From the NCBI GenBank assembly GCA_905207385.1, contig CAJLLH010000037.1:1-9458 (forward strand): a stretch of DNA of 9,458 bases, given 5' to 3'. Each line of letters opens with the position of its first letter. Position 1 is the stretch's first letter. Positions 1 through 7,095 of the stretch are shown piece after piece. The position numbers and the translations under genes were made by a program. This DNA is from an uncultured Eubacteriales bacterium (GTDB lineage Bacteria; Bacillota; Clostridia; Christensenellales; Borkfalkiaceae). The notes beneath the pieces were generated by a model. That model ran no database searches and was not told where the DNA came from. It saw only the letters and a list, made by a program, of their open reading frames with translations.

Positions 1-24
1 CGCGGAATATCCGCGGGGCGGCTT
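1..24. repeat. Truncated copy of GC-rich palindrome (terminator-like)
   Basis: The window opens inside an inverted repeat. Bases 1-6 are the remnant of a left arm, 7-9 (ATA) are the loop, and 10-24 are a complete right arm. The missing left-arm bases can be read at the other end of the window (9432-9446), giving a 15-bp stem. On the + strand the arm runs into a T-rich tract (23-31), as in an intrinsic terminator for transcription entering from the left. It also lies about 40 bases past the stop codon of the GH3 gene, so on the minus strand it is the likely end of that transcript. The minus-strand U-tract would fall outside the window. Confidence 0.7.
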
Positions 25-63
25 TTATTTTGAATTGACTCGGCAATATGCCTCAATCAATTA

Positions 64-3000
64 TTATTTTTCAGCCTTTATGGCAAGGTTGCGCCTTATT
101 TTTTTGACGAGGAAGTACACGAGCACGCCTACGCCCGCCGCAGCGAGAACGTCCCAGACTATAAGAATTATCTTATAGTAAGCGAAGCCGTTTATAAACC
201 TTACGCCGTGAACAAATCCGTTCATGCCCGAGGAGTGAACCACGGTGTAGAGAACGCGGTGAGCCGCTTCGCGCGCGTAGCCCTGGTCCTCTTCGTTGCC
301 TTCGAGCGAATAGCCGAAAAGCATGTTGCCGGCAAGACCTACCGTTTTAAGCTTGGCGTCGCCGCCCGCCGCAAGGCACTGGTCGGTGAACATATAGCTT
401 GCAACTTCGTAGTCGGTGAGCACGAAACCGTTGAAGCCCCACTCTTCGCGCAGAACTTCGGTTATAAGGTTATAGTTGCCGCCCGCCCAGGTAGGTCCTA
501 TGCGGTTGAACGAGGACATTATGCCCGTAGCCGCAGGCACTACCGCAGTTTTTTTAGTGTAGCCCGTAATGTTGCCGTTTTCGTCTTTGACCGCCTCGTT
601 ATACATAATTTCGACGGTGTTGTCCTCTATGGTCATTTCAAAGGGCTTGAGGTAGATTTCGCGGATGGCCTGTTCGCCCGCCCACGTAACCAGTCCGAGG
701 TGGTCGCGGTGCGTTTCCTGGTCGTTGAGCGCGAAGTGCTTGAGGAAAGCGTACATGCCCTTGGTTGCCGCGCCGTTTACCGCCTGATAGCCGAGCGCGC
801 CGCTGAGGAAGGAATCTTCGGAATAATATTCAAAGTTACGTCCCGCGAAAGGCGTTCTGTGAATGTTGACGGCAGGACCGTACCAGCCCTGAACGCCGCC
901 GTAAAGTCCGTCTTCGCCTATGCCTTCGCCCATCTTGAATGCAAGTTCTTCATTCCACGTGCTGGCAAGCATATATTCGCTGGGCCACGTCATCGACTTG
1001 TAGCCGTCGCCTATGGGCACCGAGCCGTGACCTACGACGAGGTTGAGTCCCGCAGGGCCGTCGAGGTCGGTTACCTTGGGTTTGTTTATGGACTTGACTT
1101 CGGGCGAGCAATAGCCGCATTCGTCTACGAGCAGCGCAAGCTCTTCAAGCGTAATCTGGCTTAAGATGTCATCCCAGCCTTCGTCGTCGAAATCGAGACC
1201 GCGCATATCTATAAGATCGAGCTCGCCGTCCTGACCGAATTCATAAGTCTTGGGAACGGTGCCTTCGGCAGGGTTGCGCGAAGTGTGCGATTCGAGCGCA
1301 GCCTTGAGCTCGTTGGTTATTGAGTGCGACCACTGTTTGCCGCCTATTTCAGCGCCGCTGTCCGCGGTGGAAGCAGTGCCATAGCGGAGAGCGTTATTAT
1401 CCATTGCGCTCCAGTCGGTGCGCGAAAGATACTTGGCGTCGCTTAATACGGCGTAGTCAAACCTGTTGGTTATTTCGGTATCGTTTGCGCCGGTGGAATA
1501 GGTTTCGGTATCCAGCTCAGCCTGCACATATGTGCCGACGAATTCGGGGTTGCCTGCGTTTTCCGAAGCGTCGAGCCCGCCCGCAGCAACGAGCTTATCG
1601 GAAGATACTCCGCGCTCGGCAAGTATGTTGTTGAGCGCCTTGTGCGCATCGGTTGCCGCAGTAATATAATACGTGCCTGCGTCAAGAATGTATGTTTTTG
1701 CGTTATTGGAATCGTAAGAAGTGAAGTCCTTGACGTTTATGGTAAAGGAAACGTCTTCATGCCCGCCCTCTTCGATATAATCGGTTTTGAAGAAACCTAC
1801 GAGGGAAACGGAAGCCTTTTCCACGCCGTACTCCTTATCGTAGTCGGTGAAAGGCGACTGAACGTAAACCTGTACCACCTCTTTGCCGCGGCGGGAGCCC
1901 GTGTTGGTTACGGTGAGCGATACCGTAATGTCGCCGTTTTCATCCGCTTCCGACACGTTGAAATCCGTCCATTCAAAGGCGGTATAGGAAAGTCCGTAGC
2001 CGAAAGGATACTGCACCGTCTGGCTGTAATTGTAGCTGCCCGCGTTGCCCTGAACGAGCACGGCGTCCTCGTACCTCGTTTCGTAATACTTATAGCCTAC
2101 GTAAATGCCTTCGGCATAGTTTACGTAATAATAGTCGGTGCCTTCGTACCTGTAGTCGCCCATATTCTGCATTGCGGGCGAAGAGAAGCTGTCGTAAGCG
2201 ACGGTATCGACGAGATGACCGGAAGCGGAAATTTCGTTGCCGTCTTTATCGAGACCGGTGAGCATATAGCCGAGCCCGTAAGTGCCCGTTCTGCCCGCGC
2301 CGGGGAAGTTGATTACGGCGGAAATATTTTCGTAATCTTCTATCCAGCCGAGTTCCATAACGTTGTTGGCGTTGACGAGTATTATTACGTCGTCGAAGTT
2401 CTTGTTGAGGTAGTCTATAATTTCAAGTTCGGTTTTGTCGGGTTCGAGGTAGTGCTGACCCGATTCGCCGCCGTAAGCCTTCATATCCCTTGCAAGGTCC
2501 GCGCCCTCGCCGCCCGTGCGGGAAAGGACGAACATTGCAACAGTGCCTTCAAAAGTGTCGGCAAGACCTTTTTCAGAGGTGATTTTGCTTAAGGGGCATT
2601 CGTTTATGCTCCAGTCGAGCGACGCGCCGTAGTTTATAGAGCCTTTACCGCGCTCATAGCCCGAGCCGTTGCCTTTTTCGTAGAAGTTCCACAGTTTTTC
2701 GTTTACCTTAAGTCCCGCCGCCGTAAGACCTTCTTTAAGGTTTGCGGTGAGTTCAAAGCTGCCGGAGCCGGAACCAGAACCGCCGCTTACGAGGTCAACG
2801 GACGAGTGACTGAAAAGGCTGAGAGTAGTGCCTTTATCGAGGGGAAGAATGCCGTCGTTTTCAAGCAGAGTTGCTCCCTCCATCGCCATTTCGGCAACGA
2901 GGTCCTCTTCGTATTCGTACAAGTCTTTGGCGCTGCCGAAAGAGCTTTTGTAATACTGAGTGTCTGCGCCCTTCGTGTCGCCCTGAAGTCTGTCTTCCGT

Positions 3001-3132
3001 CTTTTTGAGAGCCTGTTCGAATATGTTATCGAACTTGTTCAGCGACAGATAGTTAAGAAAGAACGTAAATACGCATATAACCGCGATTGCGACGGATATT
3101 ATTATGATACCTAACTTTTTTGTCTTCTTCAT
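64..3132 (-). CDS. GH3 beta-glucosidase-like enzyme, reversed domain order, membrane-anchored at both ends
   Basis: This 1022-residue protein is probably an exo-acting beta-glucosidase that takes glucose from beta-glucan oligosaccharides at the cell surface. The domain order is the reverse of classical GH3. Residues 7-29 are a membrane helix. About 80-310 is the GH3 C-terminal-type alpha/beta sandwich, about 375-500 is the fibronectin-III-like domain (YPFGYGLSYTAF at its start), about 505-645 is a linker, and about 650-970 is the catalytic barrel. Residues 988-1009 form a second helix followed by KKIRR. Barrel motifs are intact: DLDGPAG (D691), GRNFEYYSED (R765-D773), KHF (798-800) and GFVLTDY with likely nucleophile D907. 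E209 in GGEGAD is a candidate acid/base. Reversed order is known in GH3 enzymes from Ruminococcus albus and Butyrivibrio fibrisolvens. Basic residues outside both helices suggest both termini are cytoplasmic and the enzyme body is external. The start is supported by AAGGTG seven bases upstream. Other GH3 specificities, such as beta-xylosidase, cannot be excluded. Confidence 0.9.
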   Translation of the reverse strand: MKKTKKLGIIIISVAIAVICVFTFFLNYLSLNKFDNIFEQALKKTEDRLQGDTKGADTQYYKSSFGSAKDLYEYEEDLVAEMAMEGATLLENDGILPLDKGTTLSLFSHSSVDLVSGGSGSGSGSFELTANLKEGLTAAGLKVNEKLWNFYEKGNGSGYERGKGSINYGASLDWSINECPLSKITSEKGLADTFEGTVAMFVLSRTGGEGADLARDMKAYGGESGQHYLEPDKTELEIIDYLNKNFDDVIILVNANNVMELGWIEDYENISAVINFPGAGRTGTYGLGYMLTGLDKDGNEISASGHLVDTVAYDSFSSPAMQNMGDYRYEGTDYYYVNYAEGIYVGYKYYETRYEDAVLVQGNAGSYNYSQTVQYPFGYGLSYTAFEWTDFNVSEADENGDITVSLTVTNTGSRRGKEVVQVYVQSPFTDYDKEYGVEKASVSLVGFFKTDYIEEGGHEDVSFTINVKDFTSYDSNNAKTYILDAGTYYITAATDAHKALNNILAERGVSSDKLVAAGGLDASENAGNPEFVGTYVQAELDTETYSTGANDTEITNRFDYAVLSDAKYLSRTDWSAMDNNALRYGTASTADSGAEIGGKQWSHSITNELKAALESHTSRNPAEGTVPKTYEFGQDGELDLIDMRGLDFDDEGWDDILSQITLEELALLVDECGYCSPEVKSINKPKVTDLDGPAGLNLVVGHGSVPIGDGYKSMTWPSEYMLASTWNEELAFKMGEGIGEDGLYGGVQGWYGPAVNIHRTPFAGRNFEYYSEDSFLSGALGYQAVNGAATKGMYAFLKHFALNDQETHRDHLGLVTWAGEQAIREIYLKPFEMTIEDNTVEIMYNEAVKDENGNITGYTKKTAVVPAATGIMSSFNRIGPTWAGGNYNLITEVLREEWGFNGFVLTDYEVASYMFTDQCLAAGGDAKLKTVGLAGNMLFGYSLEGNEEDQGYAREAAHRVLYTVVHSSGMNGFVHGVRFINGFAYYKIILIVWDVLAAAGVGVLVYFLVKKIRRNLAIKAEK

Positions 3133-3157
3133 TATTTAACACCTTTTAATTTGCGTC

Positions 3158-3176
3158 GGCGGCAAAAAATGCCGCC
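3158..3176 (-). other. Hairpin in the leader of the GH3 gene
   Basis: Seven-base arms (GGCGGCA / TGCCGCC, 3158-3164 and 3170-3176) enclose a five-base loop that is all U in the minus-strand RNA. It lies between the large GH16 gene and the GH3 gene, about 10 bases upstream of the GH3 Shine-Dalgarno site (3140-3147). No U-tract follows on either strand, so it is not a normal intrinsic terminator. It could be an mRNA-stabilising or processing stem between genes, or a weak attenuator. I see no separate convincing promoter for the GH3 gene in the 97-base gap, so read-through from the GH16 gene is plausible. Confidence 0.55.
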
Positions 3177-3229
3177 TCCGCCTTTTAAGTCATAAGATTT
3201 CAGTCTTTAAACATTATTGTTTTAATAGT

Positions 3230-6121
3230 TTAAACGGTTGCGAACGCCATTTCAGAAAAAATAACGTTGCCGCTGTGAGTGGTATCCGTGCCCATGTGCG
3301 AATCCAGCATGAACTGTATGGACTGCTGAGCTTTAGTGTTATCGTAAACTATCTGTATGGTAACCGTCTGACCGGCTTCGATGGTAAAGAAAGAGCCGCC
3401 CCAATCGGTATCCGTCCTTACAGCCACGCCGTCCTGCGTTGCAGATATGTTGCAGGCCTGAGTGTTTGCGGAAACCTGTTCGCTGCTGAATATGTCTATG
3501 CGAAGGTTTAACGTCTGGTCGCCGTTGTTGGTTACCTTTAAGGTAAATACATTGTTTGCGGTAGCCGCCGCTTCAAGTCCTGTAAGGTTTACGTTCCGGT
3601 AAGAATTGCCCTTTACCGCGCTGTAAGTTACGCCGAGGGTGTTGTTTTCGCCTGCGGTTGCAGTGTAAGGTCCGCCGTTTGCAACAAGGTTGCCGCCTAT
3701 GGTTACTTTGCTCATATCAACCGAAGAGCCGCCTTCGGGAGGGGTTACAGGTTCGGAAGAATCGTTGCTGAACGCCATATCGGAGAGCGTTACGTCGCCG
3801 CTGTGCAGGTTTTCGTCACCCTTATGGGTATCGAACATAAACATAAGTGAAAGGGGCTGCCTGGCATTATCGTATTTTACCACAAGCGTTACGGTTGCTC
3901 CGGGAGCGATTCCGTCGAACATTGAGCCGCCCCATTCAAGGTCGGTATACACTTCCTTGCCGTCCATGGTTGCGGAAACGTTGCACTTGTTGTTATTGTT
4001 TTCGCCAACCGAAGTGTTTGCCATTACATCGAGGCGGAGATTTATTGCCGTTTCGCCGTTATTGGTCAATTTTACGGTGAAGGTATTGTTTGCCGCAGCG
4101 ACGGTGGAAAGTCCTGCAAGAGTTATGCCGCTGTATGCGTTGCCCTTTACGTCCGTATAAACGATGCCGAGCGTATTATTTTCAGAATCGGCTGTTGCGG
4201 TGAAGCCCGTAGCCGCTTCGGGGGTAACTGCAGTATCGTTTATGGTTATGCTGTTTGAAGGCGCGGGTTCTTCAGTTTCGCCGCCGAACGCCATTTCAGA
4301 GAAGGTAACATCGCCGCTGTGGGTAGTTTCGTCGTTCCATGTGCTGGAGTCTATGAAGATTGCCATGGACTGAACTGCGCCCGCAAATGTTACTGTGATA
4401 GTTTCGGTTACGCCCGCCGCTACGGTTACGGTTGCGCTGTCGCTCGCGGTGAAGGAAGCTTCGGAATCGCCTTCAACGGATACGCCCGTTGCGGAGTTAG
4501 CGCCGCCCGCAAGGAGGTCTATGCGCAGTTTTACAGACTCTTCGCCGTTGTTGGCAACTTTGAAGGTTACTTCGCCCTTATCCTTGGAAACAACGCTTAC
4601 ATCGCCGCTTAAATTCATATAGCTTTTGCCCGAAACGTTTTCGTAAGTTACGTTCATGGAATTGGTTTCGTCGTCGGTGTTAACGATGTACGTGCCGCCC
4701 GTGAACTTAACGTTTGTGCCGTTTACGGTTATGCCGTTGTTTACAGACTCTTCGGGAATTTCAAGCTCGCCCTGTCTTGCAAATTTGACGTCGCTTATTG
4801 TAAGATTGCCCGACTTTTCTATTACGCCCGACTGAAGGGAGTCCATCATGAACTCAACCGATTCAACAACGCCCGCAAAGTATATTTCCACTTCCACCGT
4901 TTCGCCTGCGGCGATATCGAGGAACGTGCCTTCGCCGAGGCTTGTTCTTAAAAGCTCGCCGTTGCCGAAGCCGTAAGAGTTTATTGCCGCGCTGGCACTT
5001 CTTACGTTGATGCGGACGTTGGACGTGTTTTCGCCGTTATTTTTAATTACAAAGTGCAGCCAGTTCTTTTCTGCGCCCAATTCCGCCGCGTCGAACTTGA
5101 CGTTATCATACGCGCCCGCGGAGGTGTACGTTACCGTCGCCGCGCCGTTTTCGCCTGCGGTTACGGTGTACAGAGGCTGAGCCGCACCCGAGTTGTTGCT
5201 CGCTTCATATGTGGGGGTGACGGAGTCTATTTCGCTCCAGTCGCCCTCAAACTCCTCTACCTCTACGGGTTCGGGAATTTCGCCCCATTCAGCTTCAGCC
5301 GAGGTTTTTACCCACTTATACTCCGCACCTTCTGTGCCGGGGTTGGAATATTCGCCCATCCAGCCTTCGGCTTCCTCTGTACCCGTCCAGTAGTTCATAA
5401 GTATGCGGCCAGCCGTCGAAGGAAGAGGATTATCCTCAGAAACTTCTACTTTGTATACGGGTTCGTCGTCCACAAACCATACTATATATTCGCTGGTCCA
5501 GCGGAAGCCGTACTCGTGGAATTCTTCCGACGCGTCGAAACCGAGGTCGTACATGTATTCGTGTCCGCCCTGACCGTTCACGTAATAGTTGAACTGTACT
5601 TTTGTTGTATCCTGACCGAGGAACTCTATATCAATTTCGTCCCAGGGATTGGGAAGACCCGTGTCGGGGTTGGTATCGTAGTCGCCCGTACAGGTGAAGA
5701 ACGCGCTTGCAGTGCCAGCCTTTTTGGCGGGCTTCATGCATACTTCGTAGTCGCCGTAGCCGAACCACTGATAGGTGCGGCCTTCGCCGCCGTAATATTC
5801 GTTGTTTGTTTCTTCAGAACCGTTAGGATTTTCCGAAATGGTGAGCTTCATCGTTCCATTTTCATAAGAAACGTTGTTTGCCGACCACTGGGTATTGAAA
5901 ACAGAGCCGTTGGACCAACCGTCGGATTCGAACACGGTGTCAGCCTTGCCTTCCGACCAGTCGGCAAGCGTATCGCCCGTAAGCGGCGAATCGGTAAGCG
6001 GTTCAGACGGCTTTTTGCCATCATCATCGTCGAATTTGCAGGCGGCAAGCGCGAAAGCGCCTAAAGACATTGCCGTCGCCAGCGCAAATGCCGACATTGA
6101 ACGCAAAAATTTTCTCTTCAT
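3230..6121 (-). CDS. Lipoprotein GH16 beta-1,3-1,4-glucanase (lichenase) with four C-terminal modules
   Basis: This 963-residue surface enzyme is predicted to cleave mixed-linkage beta-glucan. It begins with a lipoprotein signal peptide whose lipobox LAAC puts the lipidated cysteine at C28, followed by an acidic linker. The GH16 domain spans about 55-285 and closely resembles Bacillus lichenase. It has WDEIDIEFLG with nucleophile E162, D164 and acid/base E166, then DTTKVQFNYY, GGHE and LGFDAS. From about 293 to the C-terminus there are four tandem modules of about 160 residues, separated by Pro/Glu/Ser-rich linkers. Bacillus lichenases are about 240 residues, so these modules are extra. I do not recognise their family; a carbohydrate-binding or wall-binding role is inference. 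The start is supported by AAGGGAG eight bases upstream (6130-6136). The catalytic domain is a close paralogue of that of the gene just upstream. I see no clear promoter in the 74-base gap, so the two are probably co-transcribed at least in part. Confidence 0.92.
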   Translation of the reverse strand: MKRKFLRSMSAFALATAMSLGAFALAACKFDDDDGKKPSEPLTDSPLTGDTLADWSEGKADTVFESDGWSNGSVFNTQWSANNVSYENGTMKLTISENPNGSEETNNEYYGGEGRTYQWFGYGDYEVCMKPAKKAGTASAFFTCTGDYDTNPDTGLPNPWDEIDIEFLGQDTTKVQFNYYVNGQGGHEYMYDLGFDASEEFHEYGFRWTSEYIVWFVDDEPVYKVEVSEDNPLPSTAGRILMNYWTGTEEAEGWMGEYSNPGTEGAEYKWVKTSAEAEWGEIPEPVEVEEFEGDWSEIDSVTPTYEASNNSGAAQPLYTVTAGENGAATVTYTSAGAYDNVKFDAAELGAEKNWLHFVIKNNGENTSNVRINVRSASAAINSYGFGNGELLRTSLGEGTFLDIAAGETVEVEIYFAGVVESVEFMMDSLQSGVIEKSGNLTISDVKFARQGELEIPEESVNNGITVNGTNVKFTGGTYIVNTDDETNSMNVTYENVSGKSYMNLSGDVSVVSKDKGEVTFKVANNGEESVKLRIDLLAGGANSATGVSVEGDSEASFTASDSATVTVAAGVTETITVTFAGAVQSMAIFIDSSTWNDETTHSGDVTFSEMAFGGETEEPAPSNSITINDTAVTPEAATGFTATADSENNTLGIVYTDVKGNAYSGITLAGLSTVAAANNTFTVKLTNNGETAINLRLDVMANTSVGENNNNKCNVSATMDGKEVYTDLEWGGSMFDGIAPGATVTLVVKYDNARQPLSLMFMFDTHKGDENLHSGDVTLSDMAFSNDSSEPVTPPEGGSSVDMSKVTIGGNLVANGGPYTATAGENNTLGVTYSAVKGNSYRNVNLTGLEAAATANNVFTLKVTNNGDQTLNLRIDIFSSEQVSANTQACNISATQDGVAVRTDTDWGGSFFTIEAGQTVTIQIVYDNTKAQQSIQFMLDSHMGTDTTHSGNVIFSEMAFATV
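3233..5245 (-). repeat. Four tandem beta-sandwich-like modules within the large GH16 protein
   Basis: The encoded segments are about residues 293-452, 462-618, 624-795 and 803-963. Each contains an NNG(E/D) motif followed by a strand rich in alternating hydrophobics (R-I/L-D/N-V/I type), at N361, N524, N687 and N865. The spacing is therefore 163, 163 and 178 residues. Each ends with a motif of the form S-G-(D/N/L)-V/L-T/I-x-S-(D/E)-(M/V)-(A/K)-F. The last two are the most alike and share WGGS (W730 and W907) before an 'I-x-P/A-G' turn. The first two lack that tryptophan. The motif layout suggests successive internal duplications of a jelly-roll-type domain. Confidence 0.85.
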
Positions 6122-6129
6122 ACACTTTT

Positions 6130-6136
6130 CTCCCTT
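6130..6136 (-). promoter_or_regulatory. Shine-Dalgarno site of the large GH16 gene
   Basis: AAGGGAG on the minus strand lies eight bases before the ATG at 6119-6121. This fixes the start that also gives a complete lipoprotein signal peptide. Confidence 0.8.
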
Positions 6137-6171
6137 TAAAATATTTATTTTTATTTTGTTCCTTTTATATG

Positions 6172-6194
6172 AAAGCCGTGCATGCGTCGGCTTT
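6172..6194. terminator. Inter-gene hairpin between the two GH16 genes
   Basis: Arms AAAGCCG (6172-6178) and CGGCTTT (6188-6194) flank a nine-base loop. Read on the + strand, the stem is followed by six T residues (6192-6197), a good intrinsic terminator shape, but no + strand gene reaches it. Read on the minus strand, which carries the genes, only three U residues follow the stem. Termination after the small GH16 gene would therefore be weak, and partial read-through into the large GH16 gene is likely. The right end of the T-run merges with the stop codon of the small GH16 gene (6196-6198). Confidence 0.55.
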
Positions 6195-6195
6195 T

Positions 6196-6972
6196 TTATG
6201 CCGCCTTATACGCCACCCACTTGTACTGAGCCGTTGCGGGGAGCGAACTTTCGTCCAAAGGTCCCGTCCACTCGTCGTGACCTATGCAGTTCCACACGTT
6301 CATCATAATCTGCGTATCGGTTACGGGAATTTCCGCCGTAGCCCTGTAAACTGCCTTGCCGTCCACGTACCACGTAAGGCTGTCTTCCTGCCAGTCGAAG
6401 CCGTATTCGTGGAAGTCTTCCGAAGCGTCGAAACCGAGGCTGTAATGGTATTCGTGCCCGCCCTTGCCGCTTGTGTAGTAGTTGAACTGTACCTTTGTGG
6501 TATCGTTGCCCAGAAATTCTATGTCAATCTCGTCCCAGGGGTTGTTGGTGTAAGTGAAGAATGATGAAACCACGCCCGAGCACTTTGCCGCCTTCATGCA
6601 TACCGAATAATAGCCGTAGGAATAGCGCGTGCGCGAACGATATTCCGCGCCGTAGAATTTGTCTGTACCCTTTGTTACCGACATATTCATTATTCCGTCT
6701 TTTATAACGGTGTTGTCCCTGCTCCACGTGCAGTTGAACATCTGACCGTTGGAATAGTTGTGCGAAGAATAGAAGTCCGAAGTTTCGCCTGTTGCAAAGT
6801 TTACAATAATATCCTCTTCCGCAGTAAATTTATCGGGAAGCTCTTCCGCCGAATCGTCCGGCATTCCGGGGACGTTGCCGCCATTGCCGTCGGAATTAAA
6901 AATATCGCAACCCGTTACAGCAAAAAGCGAAAGAAAAACAACGGCAACAATCAAGCACAAAAATTTTTTCAT
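6196..6972 (-). CDS. Lipoprotein GH16 beta-1,3-1,4-glucanase (lichenase), single domain
   Basis: This 258-residue enzyme is predicted to be an endo-glucanase hydrolysing beta-1,4 bonds next to beta-1,3 bonds in lichenan and cereal beta-glucan. The signal peptide ends in lipobox VTGC, giving lipidated C22, then a short Gly/Asp/Pro-rich tether. The GH16 catalytic domain fills about residues 55-258. Visible motifs are WDEIDIEFLG with nucleophile E148, D150 and acid/base E152, DTTKVQFNYY, GGHEYHYSLGFDAS, FHEYGFDW, WYVDGKAV and IMMNVWN, all in the order found in Bacillus lichenases. No extra modules follow. It is the first glucanase gene after the regulatory operon and has its own near-consensus promoter at 7041-7069. 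An AAGGA site seven bases upstream (6980-6984) supports the start. It is a paralogue of the next gene downstream, and is probably its tandem-duplication partner. Function at family level is secure; exact substrate preference is inferred from motif similarity. Confidence 0.93.
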   Translation of the reverse strand: MKKFLCLIVAVVFLSLFAVTGCDIFNSDGNGGNVPGMPDDSAEELPDKFTAEEDIIVNFATGETSDFYSSHNYSNGQMFNCTWSRDNTVIKDGIMNMSVTKGTDKFYGAEYRSRTRYSYGYYSVCMKAAKCSGVVSSFFTYTNNPWDEIDIEFLGNDTTKVQFNYYTSGKGGHEYHYSLGFDASEDFHEYGFDWQEDSLTWYVDGKAVYRATAEIPVTDTQIMMNVWNCIGHDEWTGPLDESSLPATAQYKWVAYKAA

Positions 6973-6979
6973 TTCACAG

Positions 6980-6984
6980 TCCTT
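6980..6984 (-). promoter_or_regulatory. Shine-Dalgarno site of the small GH16 gene
   Basis: AAGGA on the minus strand, seven bases before the ATG at 6970-6972. It ends a leader of roughly 60 bases counted from the predicted transcription start near 7034. Confidence 0.8.
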
Positions 6985-7037
6985 AAGCTTTAATTTCCGC
7001 TCCGCGCTTTAAGCCGCGCCGAAGTCTTTTGTGTGCC

Positions 7038-7078
7038 TAAAATATAAAATAAAGAACGCCCGTTGTCAACGGGCGTTC
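7038..7078 (-). terminator. Rho-independent terminator of the regulator-kinase operon
   Basis: On the minus strand an 11-bp perfect stem (7068-7078 with 7054-7064) closes a three-base loop (7065-7067). It is followed directly by a U-rich tract (7053-7038). It starts about 18 bases after the kinase stop codon. This is the strongest terminator shape in the window that faces with the genes. Confidence 0.92.
7041..7069 (-). promoter_or_regulatory. Sigma-A-type promoter of the small GH16 gene, embedded in the terminator
   Basis: The minus strand has TTGACA (7069-7064), a 17-base spacer, and TATATT (7046-7041). The -35 box matches consensus fully and the -10 box matches five of six. The -35 box lies in the loop and its flanks of the terminator hairpin. 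The -10 box lies in its U-tract. The predicted start is near 7034, just past the termination zone, leaving a leader of about 60 bases before the ATG at 6972. Confidence 0.75.
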
Positions 7079-7095
7079 CCTGAACTGCAAATTAT

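Noticed and set aside
28..57. Possible small terminator just after the GH3 stop codon (GGCA-ATA-TGCC core with TTGA/TCAA outer pairs)
   Set aside because: The stem is short with a bulge and no U-tract follows on the minus strand. The GC-rich palindrome at 1-24 is a better terminator.
208..1164. Long + strand open frame of 318 codons opposite the GH3 gene
   Set aside because: It lies wholly inside a gene with clear GH3 motifs. Its translation is rich in Arg, Val and Ala without recognisable domains, as expected for an antisense shadow.
1642..2592. Second long + strand open frame opposite the GH3 gene (316 codons)
   Set aside because: It is again fully antisense to conserved GH3 coding sequence, with no recognisable motif and no supporting ribosome site seen.
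3195..3240. AT-rich inverted repeat TTTAAAC...GTTTAAA around the stop codon of the large GH16 gene
   Set aside because: Only AT pairs with a long loop and no GC core, so it is too weak to call a terminator.
5054..6064. 336-codon + strand open frame opposite the large GH16 gene
   Set aside because: The minus strand here encodes a complete lichenase catalytic domain. The + strand frame is low-complexity and mirrors it.
6122..6171. TATAAA-like -10 boxes in the gap before the large GH16 gene
   Set aside because: The gap is very AT-rich and no -35 box lies at a proper distance, so a dedicated promoter is not supported.
6985..7033. Leader of the small GH16 gene as a riboswitch or structured RNA
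   Set aside because: Only a short CGCG/CGCG pairing and AT-rich sequence are visible. At about 60 bases it matches no riboswitch layout I know.
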